A model generated the notes under the pieces. That model worked only from the letters and a program-made list of their open reading frames with translations. It was not told where the DNA came from and made no database searches. Shown here one piece after another: positions 6,211-12,070 of a DNA stretch of 12,070 nucleotides. The DNA comes from Phycisphaerae bacterium (lineage in GTDB: Bacteria > Planctomycetota > Phycisphaerae > UBA1845): NCBI GenBank assembly GCA_029260195.1, contig JAJDDS010000296.1:1-12070 (forward strand), written 5' to 3'. The translations under genes and the position numbers were made by a program. How positions within the stretch are numbered: position 1 is the stretch's first letter; each line of letters opens with the position of its first letter.

Positions 6211-6978
6211 TTACCCGCGGAACCGAAGCGAGGAATCGAGGGACGGGGTGTGTGTGGGGTCGATGCCGATGGGGGTGACGGCGACCTCGTTTCCAAAGAC
6301 GGCGGCGACGTCGGTTCCGGGTTCGTAGCGGCGTGTTTCGTAGAATCCGCGGTAACGATATGCCGTAGTGTCATCGGTTGTCACTGGCTCGTCGGCGAAG
6401 ACCAGCGGGATCTGGTCGCGTGACAGGGGGACCACCCGGACGCCACCGAGTTTCTCGTCGGGGTTCAACGCTGGGATGTTCACGTTCCAGAAACACGCCG
6501 GCGGTGTGGGAACGTCGAACAACTGCGGAAGTAAGACCGCCGTCGTTTGTGTCGATCGCGCCCAATCGACTTCCATCCCCTTGCGGAACATCTGCGAAAC
6601 CGCGATTCCCCGGATACCGCAAAAGGCTGCCTCGCGCGCGGCTGCCACCGTTCCCGACTGAGATACGTCGACCACGCTCACGTTCGCGCCGCGGTTGATT
6701 CCGGACAGCACGACGTCGATCGGTATCTTGACGAGTTCCGCGAGGGCCAGGCGGACGCAATCCACCGGCGTTCCGCCGACCGAGAACGCCTCGCCGAACG
6801 CCTCGTGTTCGAGGCGACGCACCGCGAGTCGCTCCGACATGGTGGCTGCATGTCCGCACGACGATCGCTCATCCACGGGCGCCACGACCGTGACGCGATG
6901 TTCCGGATCGATCGCCCGGCGCATGGCCGGCAAGCCCGGCGCGTCGATTCCGTCGTCGTTGGTCAGTAGGATGTGCAT
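6211..6978 (-). CDS. surE: 5'/3'-nucleotidase SurE
   Basis: SurE is a metal-dependent phosphatase of nucleoside 5'- and 3'-monophosphates (and short polyphosphate in some species), cytoplasmic, linked to stationary-phase survival and nucleotide recycling. The 255-residue length is typical. The N-terminal ILLTNDDGIDAPGL carries the metal ligands D8 and D9. PVDERSSCGHA supplies S39 and LSGINRGANV supplies N95, matching the known ligand set of the family. SGTVAAAREAAFCGIRGIAVS follows as the conserved helix after the active site, and FWNVNIP is the usual C-terminal core strand. The start at 6978 is fixed by the N-terminal MHILLTNDDG pattern; the ribosome binding site is weak. It lies 46 bases after the FabZ-like gene on the same strand, so the two are probably co-transcribed, though their functions are not obviously linked. 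Confidence 0.95.
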   Translation of the reverse strand: MHILLTNDDGIDAPGLPAMRRAIDPEHRVTVVAPVDERSSCGHAATMSERLAVRRLEHEAFGEAFSVGGTPVDCVRLALAELVKIPIDVVLSGINRGANVSVVDVSQSGTVAAAREAAFCGIRGIAVSQMFRKGMEVDWARSTQTTAVLLPQLFDVPTPPACFWNVNIPALNPDEKLGGVRVVPLSRDQIPLVFADEPVTTDDTTAYRYRGFYETRRYEPGTDVAAVFGNEVAVTPIGIDPTHTPSLDSSLRFRG

Positions 6979-7024
6979 GGATGTCGCCCGGATCGCGTCG
7001 GGGTGGGTTGGACGGTCTGGCGGA

Positions 7025-7507
7025 TCAAGTGGCGATGACCAGGCCGGTCACTTTTGCTTCGAAGGCGAGGACGCCGTCGACCACGCCTTGCACCTGGCAG
7101 ATGATTCGGCGACTGCGGGCCTCGAATCGCCGACAGAGAATCCAGAGGCGCGCCGGCGGCGAAACGGTCTGGCGGAACTTGCACTCGTCGACCCCGCCGT
7201 ACCCAACGAACGCCGAGAAGTCTGGCTTGCAGTAGCGTTCCATGAAGGCCGCCAATTGGGCGGCGGCTTCGAGCATGAGGACGCCTGGGAGAATGGGGTT
7301 TCCGGGGACGTGTGCCTTGCACCACCACTGATCGTCGCGGACGTCCATGTAGGCGATGGCTTCTCCGGCCTCGTTATCGAGGTGGGCGATGCCGTCAAGC
7401 ACCTCAAATTCGTGACGTTGGGGGAGGCGCGCGTAGATTTGCCCGCGGTCGTATGCGCGGGGGGCGTTGAGGTGGGGCTGCAAGTCCAGCAGAAGCGGTG
7501 CGGCCAT
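7025..7507 (-). CDS. FabZ-like 3-hydroxyacyl-ACP dehydratase (hotdog fold)
   Basis: The product is 160 residues, the size of FabZ (about 140-160). The family removes water from 3-hydroxyacyl-ACP to give trans-2-enoyl-ACP in fatty-acid synthesis, as a cytoplasmic dimer or hexamer. LPQRHEFEVLDGI (28-40) matches the N-terminal 'LPHRyPFllvD' pattern. KAHVPGNPILPGVLMLEAAAQ (64-84) matches the hotdog active-site helix, with catalytic His66 and Glu80 and conserved Gln84. C-terminal strands (about 100-155) complete the fold. ATG 7507 has a modest TGAGGA ribosome binding site 10 bases upstream. It is more divergent than textbook FabZ (WWCKAHVPG in place of FFxGHFPG, with Lys before Ala-His), so a specialised acyl-chain or lipid role is possible. 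It precedes surE. Confidence 0.85.
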   Translation of the reverse strand: MAAPLLLDLQPHLNAPRAYDRGQIYARLPQRHEFEVLDGIAHLDNEAGEAIAYMDVRDDQWWCKAHVPGNPILPGVLMLEAAAQLAAFMERYCKPDFSAFVGYGGVDECKFRQTVSPPARLWILCRRFEARSRRIICQVQGVVDGVLAFEAKVTGLVIAT

Positions 7508-7560
7508 GGTTGCGAAGTCCTCAGACCGTGTGTGTTGTGACCACCCGCCGCCAAGCTACG

Positions 7561-7578
7561 CGCCGCCGGGCTGCGGCG
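7561..7578. other. GC-rich hairpin upstream of the FabZ-like gene
   Basis: Arms cgccgc (7561-7566) and gcggcg (7573-7578) pair around a 6-base loop, and two more pairs (one a wobble) can extend the stem outward. It lies in the 223-base gap between the Hc1-like gene and the FabZ-like gene, both on the minus strand, so it may end the Hc1-like transcript. There is no T-tract. Confidence 0.3.
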
Positions 7579-7730
7579 TGCGGGCACGGGGTACCGAGCG
7601 GAGGCAGGGCGAAGCGTCCCCTGGCGCTCGCCAGCCATTGACTCGGCGCGGGGGCGGCGGTGCGCCGCGCGGGACGGCACCGCTTCTGTCTTCCCGGCAG
7701 AGTCGTGATGCGATCCGCGTCGGACCCGAG

Positions 7731-7916
7731 CTACGGCGCGCTCGGTTCCGAACGTCCCTCGAGTACTTTCTTGCGCACTTCCTGGGCGGCGGCTTTGATG
7801 TCTTGCATGGCCTTCCGTACCCTGGTTCCTGCGGCTTTGTTGCCACCGACGGTCTTGGCGACGTCATCCGCCGCAGCTTCGACCATTTGCCTGAGCCGTT
7901 CGTATTCCTCCTGCAT
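7731..7916 (-). CDS. Small histone H1-like (Hc1-type) DNA-binding protein
   Basis: The product is 61 residues. I identify it by GGNKAAGTRVRKAMQDIKAAA (24-44), which matches the core of the bacterial histone H1-like / chlamydial Hc1 family (typically 'GNKAAGTRaRK...l...kEfR'). It is preceded by a helix EEYERLRQMVEAAADDVAKT and followed by QEVRKKVLEG (45-54). The protein is mostly helical with a basic centre, consistent with nucleoid packing. Unlike chlamydial Hc1 it lacks the long Lys/Ala/Pro-rich tail and instead ends in SEPSAP. ATG 7916 is chosen because AAGGAG lies 6 bases upstream and the family core begins right after; the frame is open far upstream (to 8312) without protein-like composition. 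It is divergent from the operon at 8327 and separated by 410 bases. Confidence 0.8.
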   Translation of the reverse strand: MQEEYERLRQMVEAAADDVAKTVGGNKAAGTRVRKAMQDIKAAAQEVRKKVLEGRSEPSAP

Positions 7917-7922
7917 GTGCAG

Positions 7923-7928
7923 CTCCTT
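7923..7928 (-). promoter_or_regulatory. Strong ribosome binding site of the Hc1-like gene
   Basis: On the minus strand this reads aaggag, 6 bases before ATG 7916. It is the strongest Shine-Dalgarno in the window, fits an abundant nucleoid protein, and settles the start codon. Confidence 0.75.
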
Positions 7929-8036
7929 CGCGGTTGTACGTGTTTTTCTGTGCTCACGGCGAATCACGCGTCCATGCGTGGTACCGCGCGGGAGTCTAGC
8001 ATCGCCCAGAAGCCCCGAAAAGGATAATATGCTTGG

Positions 8037-8070
8037 GAATCGGCTTTTTAGGGCGAGAATCGACGTTTTT
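8037..8070. repeat. Twenty-base-spaced direct repeat
   Basis: The pieces gaatcggcttttt (8037-8049) and gaatcgacgttttt (8057-8070) start 20 bases apart, about two helical turns. A third gaatcgcg lies at 8091-8098. Two same-face binding sites for a regulator are possible, but chance similarity in the spacer is equally possible. Confidence 0.3.
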
Positions 8071-8312
8071 CCTCTCGCTGGGCTCCGGTTGAATCGCGTC
8101 GGATTCCCGTCGAATCTGCCGTAACCTATTGTAAATACGTAGCTTATGCGTTCTCGGTGCGAAGTAGGCGTCTGGCGTCCGCCGATCGACCCGGGTTGTT
8201 CGGCTTCCGGCTGCTCGGGGCGATATTTGGTGCGCTGTGGCGGTTGGATTTCGTCAAGCGGGTTGGAAAACGGGTCCGATACTCTCGTTGCTATTTGCGA
8301 GATTTCAGGCAT

Positions 8313-8317
8313 GGGAG
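8313..8317 (+). promoter_or_regulatory. Ribosome binding site of the TPR protein gene
   Basis: GGGAG lies 9 bases before ATG 8327 and supports that start over the in-frame ATG at 8237. Confidence 0.55.
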
Positions 8318-8326
8318 CCCTCCAGC

Positions 8327-9577
8327 ATGGTCAGCCGGCGTTCAATTTGTCTCTCAGTCGCGGCCGCCTGGGTGTCGGCGAATGCGGTACGGGGGGCTCA
8401 GCCGCCGAACCCGCGCTATGTTCCGCGGGTGGCCAGCCAGCAATTCGATGTCTCGTACGAATTGGAGACGGGATCTTCGCCGGTGGAGTTGATTGAGCTG
8501 TGGTACACGATGGATGTGGGCCAGACGTGGCGTCGCTTCGGGCAGGCGCCGGGGGCTGCGCGTTCGATCGCGTTCAACGCGGGGGATGAGGGGTTATTCG
8601 GGTTCTTCGTGGTGGCGAACGATGCCGCGGGCGCGTCCAGTCCTCCGCCGGACGGGGTGACGGAGCCTCAGTTCTGGGCGTTTGTGGACTACACGCCGCC
8701 TGTGGTTCAGCTTCACGCGATCGAGCAGCGGATGCCCGCGTCGATTCCACCGGTAGTGGTTGTTCGGTGGTCTGCGATCGACACGCAACTGCCGACGCGA
8801 CCTATAGAGTTGTCATACCGTACGGCGGCGGGTAGTGCGTGGACGTCGGTGGCTGGCGAGTTGGCCAATAGCGGGTCGTACGACTGGCGTGTGCCGGAGT
8901 CAGTTGATGGGCACGTGACGATTCGGGTGACGGTTCGAGATCGCGGTGGTCATGTCGTCGAAGACACGTCGGAGGCGGTCACGATCGTTTATCCCGATCC
9001 CAGCGCGCCGCTTGCGCGTGCCGCGGATGAAATCGTCGCTCGCTTGGCAAGCGGCGGGTCGACTGCGACGGATTCCGGTCAGACGCGTGGATACCAGCTT
9101 TTTCAGAAAGGGCTGAAGCACGCTGCGCGGGGGGAGAACCGTCTGGCGATTTCGCGGTTGAAAGATGCCCTCTCGGTGGAGCCTGGCATGACGGAGGCGC
9201 TTGTCGAGCTTGGGCGAGCGTTGTACGCTGAGGGTGATCTCCAACGATCGATCGAGGCTTACAATCTAGCCTTGGCGCAGCGGCCCGGCTCGCGTGACGT
9301 TTTGGAAGGGCTTGCGTCGGCGTTCATCGGGCAGCGTCAATTCGGCGACGCGGTGCAACAGCTAAGTCGCATCGTTCAGTCGAACCCGAAGGACGCGGAT
9401 GCCTGGTTGAACCTGGGCGATATCGCGATCTATCAAGGTGATGAGCTGCTGGCGCGGGAGCATTACGAACGGGCAATGACCAGCGATCCGGAGGCGACCG
9501 AAGCAATTAAGAAGGCCGAGCTTCGGTTGTCGGATGTGCATCGTCTGGCGCGGGAGTTTCGACAGATCGAACGGTGA
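8327..9577 (+). CDS. Exported protein with Ig-like domains and four TPRs
   Basis: The product is 416 residues. ATG 8327 follows GGGAG and gives a clean signal peptide (SRRSICLSVAAAWVSANAVRGA, cleavage near 24); the 30-residue longer frame from 8237 would hide it. Residues about 38-130 and 131-222 look like two beta-sandwich domains. The first carries TMDVGQTW (61-68), a match to the Asp-box pattern [ST]xDxGxTW, and DYTPPVV marks the domain boundary (121-127). The second half has four TPR units of 34 residues at 255-288, 289-322, 323-356 and 357-390, with the usual G/A/Y/A/P spacing (for example ALVELGRALYAEGDLQRSIE). It is likely a periplasmic or envelope scaffold for protein contacts; no enzyme motif is seen. 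It is the first gene of a three-gene operon, with one base between its stop and holA. Confidence 0.85.
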   Translation: MVSRRSICLSVAAAWVSANAVRGAQPPNPRYVPRVASQQFDVSYELETGSSPVELIELWYTMDVGQTWRRFGQAPGAARSIAFNAGDEGLFGFFVVANDAAGASSPPPDGVTEPQFWAFVDYTPPVVQLHAIEQRMPASIPPVVVVRWSAIDTQLPTRPIELSYRTAAGSAWTSVAGELANSGSYDWRVPESVDGHVTIRVTVRDRGGHVVEDTSEAVTIVYPDPSAPLARAADEIVARLASGGSTATDSGQTRGYQLFQKGLKHAARGENRLAISRLKDALSVEPGMTEALVELGRALYAEGDLQRSIEAYNLALAQRPGSRDVLEGLASAFIGQRQFGDAVQQLSRIVQSNPKDADAWLNLGDIAIYQGDELLAREHYERAMTSDPEATEAIKKAELRLSDVHRLAREFRQIER

Positions 9578-9578
9578 C

Positions 9579-10556
9579 ATGAGCGCGGACCCAACCCTTC
9601 AACCGATTTGCGTGATTTATGGCAAGGGCGAATTTCTTCGCCGCGAGGCGTTCAATCGTCTGGCGAAGCGTGAGTTGGGTGACGGCGATCCGGCGGTCAA
9701 CCTGCGTCGGTTCGACGGGGTTAGCGCGTCCTGTGCGGAGGTTCTCGATGAGGTGCGTACGTACACACTGATGGGTGGGCGCCGGGTGGTTGTGGTGGAC
9801 GACGCGGACAAGTTCATCAGCGCGAACCGGGAGCGCCTCGAGCGGTTCGCCGCGAATCCGGCTGAATCGGGGTGCTTGATTCTGATCTGCGGCGCCTTCG
9901 ACGCGCGGACGCGGTTTTACAAGGCGGTGAAGAAGACGGGTGAGATGGTGGATTGCACGCCATCGCAGGGTCAGCAGTTGCACTCGTGGCTGATGAGTCG
10001 GTCGCGGGACATGCACGGAAAGCGTCTGGGGCACCAGGCGGCGACGTCGCTGCGTGAGCACGCAGGATCGTCTCAGGAGGGGCTGGATCAAGAATTGGCG
10101 AAACTGTCGTTGTACGTGGGTCCGCGTGGTGAGATCACGAGTGAGGATGTCGAGAAGCTGGTGGGGCGGTATCGGGAGCAGACTGTCTTCGCGGTGATGG
10201 ATGCGGTGGCGGACGGGAATGCGAAGCGGGCGCTTCGGGAATGGCATCAGGTGCTGGCGACGGACCGTGCGGCGGCTGGTCGTGCGATCGGTGGGTTGGC
10301 GTGGGCTGTGCGGCGGATGCTGGAGGCACGGGCGCGTATCGACGCGGGAGAGTCGCTTCACGCGGTGGCGCGTTCGGTGTGGACGGTCCCCGATGTGCTT
10401 GCTCGGCGTATGAAGCGCAGCACGGCTCGGCAGTGCGAGGATCAATTGTTGGACCTGTTGTCCGCCGACCTTGACTCCAAGACGGGGTTGGGACACTTCG
10501 CGGGTGCGGTCGAGAAGTTCATTGTCAAACACAGCATGGCGGCATCGCAACGATGA
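9579..10556 (+). CDS. holA: DNA polymerase III subunit delta
   Basis: HolA (delta) is the clamp-loader subunit that opens the sliding clamp during chromosome replication. The product is 325 residues, close to the usual ~340. The N-terminal AAA+-like domain contains VIYGKGEFLRREAFNRL (12-28), where most members have 'G.e.fl...a', and a Walker-B-like RRVVVVDDADKF (68-79). Walker A is absent, as expected for delta. GLDQELAKLSLYVG (168-181) matches the conserved 'L..ELeKL.lY' motif. The C-terminal collar domain has LLDLLSADLDSKTG (290-303), the typical 'l..aDl..KtG' element. ATG 9579 starts one base after the upstream stop (TGA-c-ATG) with no clear ribosome binding site, so it probably depends on translational coupling. 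Its own stop overlaps the next gene by ATGA. Being locked between two exported-protein genes is unusual. Confidence 0.93.
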   Translation: MSADPTLQPICVIYGKGEFLRREAFNRLAKRELGDGDPAVNLRRFDGVSASCAEVLDEVRTYTLMGGRRVVVVDDADKFISANRERLERFAANPAESGCLILICGAFDARTRFYKAVKKTGEMVDCTPSQGQQLHSWLMSRSRDMHGKRLGHQAATSLREHAGSSQEGLDQELAKLSLYVGPRGEITSEDVEKLVGRYREQTVFAVMDAVADGNAKRALREWHQVLATDRAAAGRAIGGLAWAVRRMLEARARIDAGESLHAVARSVWTVPDVLARRMKRSTARQCEDQLLDLLSADLDSKTGLGHFAGAVEKFIVKHSMAASQR

Positions 10557-11929
10557 GACGAGTGCGTGACGGTCAGATCGGTCCCGTTCCCGGTGGGGCG
10601 GTTCGCCGGGCGTTATTGGGGAGTCGGGCGCGGGCTTCGCTGGTGCTGGTCTGCGCAATCATCGGGTGCCAAGACATGATGCGCCCCGCATTGATCCCGC
10701 AGAAGTTCGTCGGGCAGGCTTCGGTTTTCAGTTCAGAGTCAGTTGAAGAGCCCCCGCCGGTTGTGGTCGACGACGCTCGATTGGATCAAGCGCGCTCGCA
10801 AGTGTTGAACTTCATCCACCGTCTGGACACGACACAGGAGTCGGGCGACGCGTTGGAGCCTGAAGCTTCGTCGCATTCGGGAGGACCTCCGGCGATGGAA
10901 CCGGTGAGCGATGCTGGCGTTTCGCCGCGGCCTGTGCCACCTGCGCGCGTGGACACCGGCGACGAGCAGCGCGGTGAACCGCCTGCTGAAGCGCGTACTG
11001 CACAATCGCCAGATTCGAATGGACCGCCGCCTCGGGATTCGGATCCGTGGGGATCGGACGCGCCGGCGACCGAGGAAGCGTCGCGTCGCGTGCGCGTTGT
11101 CAACGTGTCGATCCGGCAGCCGATAGTGGTGTCGACGTCGGACGAGCCGCTGGAGACGCGGCCGACCGAAGTGGCGAACCGGCCTCTCAGCAGCGCCGAT
11201 CCGGAAGGCGTCGAGGCGGGTGTCACGGCGGGTGTTGACGGGCTTATCGCGGAATTGGAAGCGCGTGTCGCACGGGCGCCGAATGACATGGATGCACAGT
11301 GGCGCCTCGTGATGCTGCGGATGGCCACCGGCGACGCCGCATCGGCTGAAACGCCGCCGACGGGGATGATGGAGGACTCTGCGGAACTCTTGAGCGGATT
11401 CGCGCAGATGATGGCTGCGACTCGCCGAGCGTTGGAGGATCCGGTCAGCGGTGTGGATGAGGCGCTGGTTGCGATGAATGCGCTGCGTGACGGTCTTCGG
11501 GATCGGGCGGCGCTCGTGATCCCGACGGTGGCGTTGTGCTCTCGGGTTCAGGCGTGGGGTCTTTACGACGTGCTTCCGGAGCGTTCGTTCCATTCGTACG
11601 CGCGGAATCAGGCGATCGTGTATATCGAGCTGAAGAATTTCACGTCTGAGCTTACGGACGATGGTCGATTCCTGACGCGTCTGAGCGAGCGTCTCGAGGT
11701 GCTCACGCCGGACGGCAAGGTTGTCTGGGAGCACGAAGAGTCGTCCGTGGAGGATTTCTCGCTGCAGCGACGCGAGGATTTCTTCGTGGCTCAGCGGGTT
11801 GCGCTGCCGACGGCGATGCGCACCGGCGATTACGTTCTGAAGGTCACGGTGTCTGATCTGCTCGCGGACAAGTGGACGCAGGCGCTGCACCCATTCCGTG
11901 TCGGGTCGCAAGACACACCACTCCCGTAG
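10553..11929 (+). CDS. Predicted lipoprotein, planctomycete-type, unknown function
   Basis: The product is 458 residues. The start overlaps the holA stop (ATGA at 10553-10556). The N-terminus is basic (28 residues), followed by a hydrophobic core and a lipobox ending in AIIGC, with lipidated Cys39 expected; the n-region is long, so a later start near TTG 10616 is possible. Residues about 95-178 form a low-complexity Pro/Glu/Ser/Asp linker. Residues 229-258 look like a TPR-type helical pair. Residues about 327-450 form a beta-rich domain with LCSRVQAWGLYDVLP, QAIVYIELKNF, RREDFFVAQRVALP and GDYVLKVTVSDLLADKW. This pattern recalls a domain seen in exported planctomycete proteins, from memory and not tested. 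A role in envelope assembly beside the TPR protein is inference. It is the last gene of the operon. Confidence 0.8.
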   Translation: MRRVRDGQIGPVPGGAVRRALLGSRARASLVLVCAIIGCQDMMRPALIPQKFVGQASVFSSESVEEPPPVVVDDARLDQARSQVLNFIHRLDTTQESGDALEPEASSHSGGPPAMEPVSDAGVSPRPVPPARVDTGDEQRGEPPAEARTAQSPDSNGPPPRDSDPWGSDAPATEEASRRVRVVNVSIRQPIVVSTSDEPLETRPTEVANRPLSSADPEGVEAGVTAGVDGLIAELEARVARAPNDMDAQWRLVMLRMATGDAASAETPPTGMMEDSAELLSGFAQMMAATRRALEDPVSGVDEALVAMNALRDGLRDRAALVIPTVALCSRVQAWGLYDVLPERSFHSYARNQAIVYIELKNFTSELTDDGRFLTRLSERLEVLTPDGKVVWEHEESSVEDFSLQRREDFFVAQRVALPTAMRTGDYVLKVTVSDLLADKWTQALHPFRVGSQDTPLP

Positions 11930-11940
11930 CGGTCCGGACG

Positions 11941-11952
11941 GCCACTCGTGGC
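11941..11952. other. Small hairpin after the operon
   Basis: Arms gccac (11941-11945) and gtggc (11948-11952) with a 2-base gap lie 12 bases after the lipoprotein stop. It is short and may be part of a larger 3' end structure with the hairpin at 11971. Confidence 0.3.
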
Positions 11953-11970
11953 GCCGGCGAGGGCGTGGAT

Positions 11971-12018
11971 GGGTCCGGGTGGCCCAGGGCAGTCCCCAGC
12001 CCAGGGCCACCCGGTCCC
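11971..12018 (+). terminator. Long hairpin ending the TPR-holA-lipoprotein operon
   Basis: Arms gggtccgggtggccc (11971-11985) and gggccacccggtccc (12004-12018) pair at 14 of 15 positions. Inside, after an A/A mismatch, gggc (11987-11990) pairs with gccc (11999-12002) around an 8-base loop. A short T-run (cttttg) follows about 12 bases after the stem, so termination is likely though not of the textbook type. The near-perfect arms also make it a candidate for a dispersed intergenic repeat. Confidence 0.65.
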
Positions 12019-12070
12019 GGCGTGGGTGGCTTTTGCCGCGCGCCGTAACGCGTGGATGCGGTCCGCGGTA

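Larger units (their letters stand above)
7917..8326. other. Divergent intergenic region with candidate promoters
   Basis: This 410-base spacer lies between the Hc1-like gene (minus) and the TPR operon (plus). It contains the window's most AT-rich patches: ggataatatgc around 8022-8032, which on the minus strand reads as a TATTAT-like -10 for the Hc1-like gene, and ctattgtaaatacgtagcttatg around 8126-8148, a possible promoter zone for the + strand operon. I found no matching -35 boxes. A direct repeat gaatcg-x-c-(x)-ttttt lies at 8037-8049 and 8057-8070. Short open frames cross the region but none has a ribosome binding site. Confidence 0.4.

Noticed and set aside
7731..7916. The small gene as xseB (exonuclease VII small subunit)
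   Set aside because: The size fits, but XseB motifs such as 'LE.IV..LE' are missing and the NKAAGTRVRK core is that of Hc1-like proteins.
7731..8312. 193-residue version of the Hc1-like gene
   Set aside because: The part before residue 133 has no protein-like pattern, and the strong AAGGAG site and family core fix the start at 7916.
8146..8496. Small + strand frames before and across the TPR gene start
   Set aside because: They lack ribosome binding sites and overlap the signal peptide coding region of the real gene in another frame.
9507..10658. Long minus-strand frame opposite holA
   Set aside because: Arg/His/Pro-rich shadow of a strongly conserved gene on the other strand.
10739..12010. 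Long minus-strand frame opposite the lipoprotein gene
   Set aside because: Very Arg-rich with no domain pattern, and it runs into the terminator hairpin. The + strand gene has a lipobox and coupled start.
1..12070. tRNA genes, CRISPR arrays, insertion sequences or phage genes
   Set aside because: I found no cloverleaf, no regularly spaced repeats, no transposase or integrase motif and no terminal inverted repeats that bound a gene.

Overview
The window looks like ordinary chromosome from a high-GC planctomycete, possibly of the Phycisphaerae type. This is inferred from three things. One secreted protein ends in a type I dockerin although no cellulosome genes are present. One small protein is a histone H1-like (Hc1-type) protein. 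Several other genes encode large exported proteins with beta-sandwich, TPR or lipoprotein architecture in a style common in that phylum. No rRNA, tRNA, CRISPR array, transposase, integrase, phage gene, biosynthetic cluster or recognisable defence system is visible.

Layout. At 1-474 is the 3' end of an unrecognised + strand gene whose last part may be frameshifted. At 475-1213 is a C- and pyrimidine-rich gap with degenerate direct repeats. At 1214-2710 (+) is xseA, the exonuclease VII large subunit, with a -10-like box almost touching its start codon. At 2927-3949 (+) is a secreted protein with two DUF5666-like units and an acidic tail. Three hairpins at 4047-4150 separate it from the convergent gene at 4166-5965 (-), which encodes a secreted Cys-rich protein with a C-terminal dockerin. 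Further minus-strand genes follow: surE (6211-6978), a FabZ-like hotdog dehydratase (7025-7507) and the Hc1-like histone (7731-7916). A 410-base divergent spacer leads to a tight + strand operon: an exported Ig-like/TPR protein (8327-9577), holA for the DNA polymerase III delta subunit (9579-10556), and a lipoprotein (10553-11929). A long hairpin at 11971-12018 closes that operon.

How the genes relate. Housekeeping functions (DNA repair, clamp loading, nucleotide salvage, acyl-chain synthesis, nucleoid packing) are mixed with exported proteins of unknown role. The most system-like unit is 8327-11929, where a clamp-loader gene is translationally linked on both sides to envelope proteins. The + strand also changes from C-rich to G-rich close to 2.7-2.9 kb, which could mark a replication-strand switch or a rearrangement end. 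I do not see a clear new biological system. The best leads are the operon, the composition switch and the secreted families.
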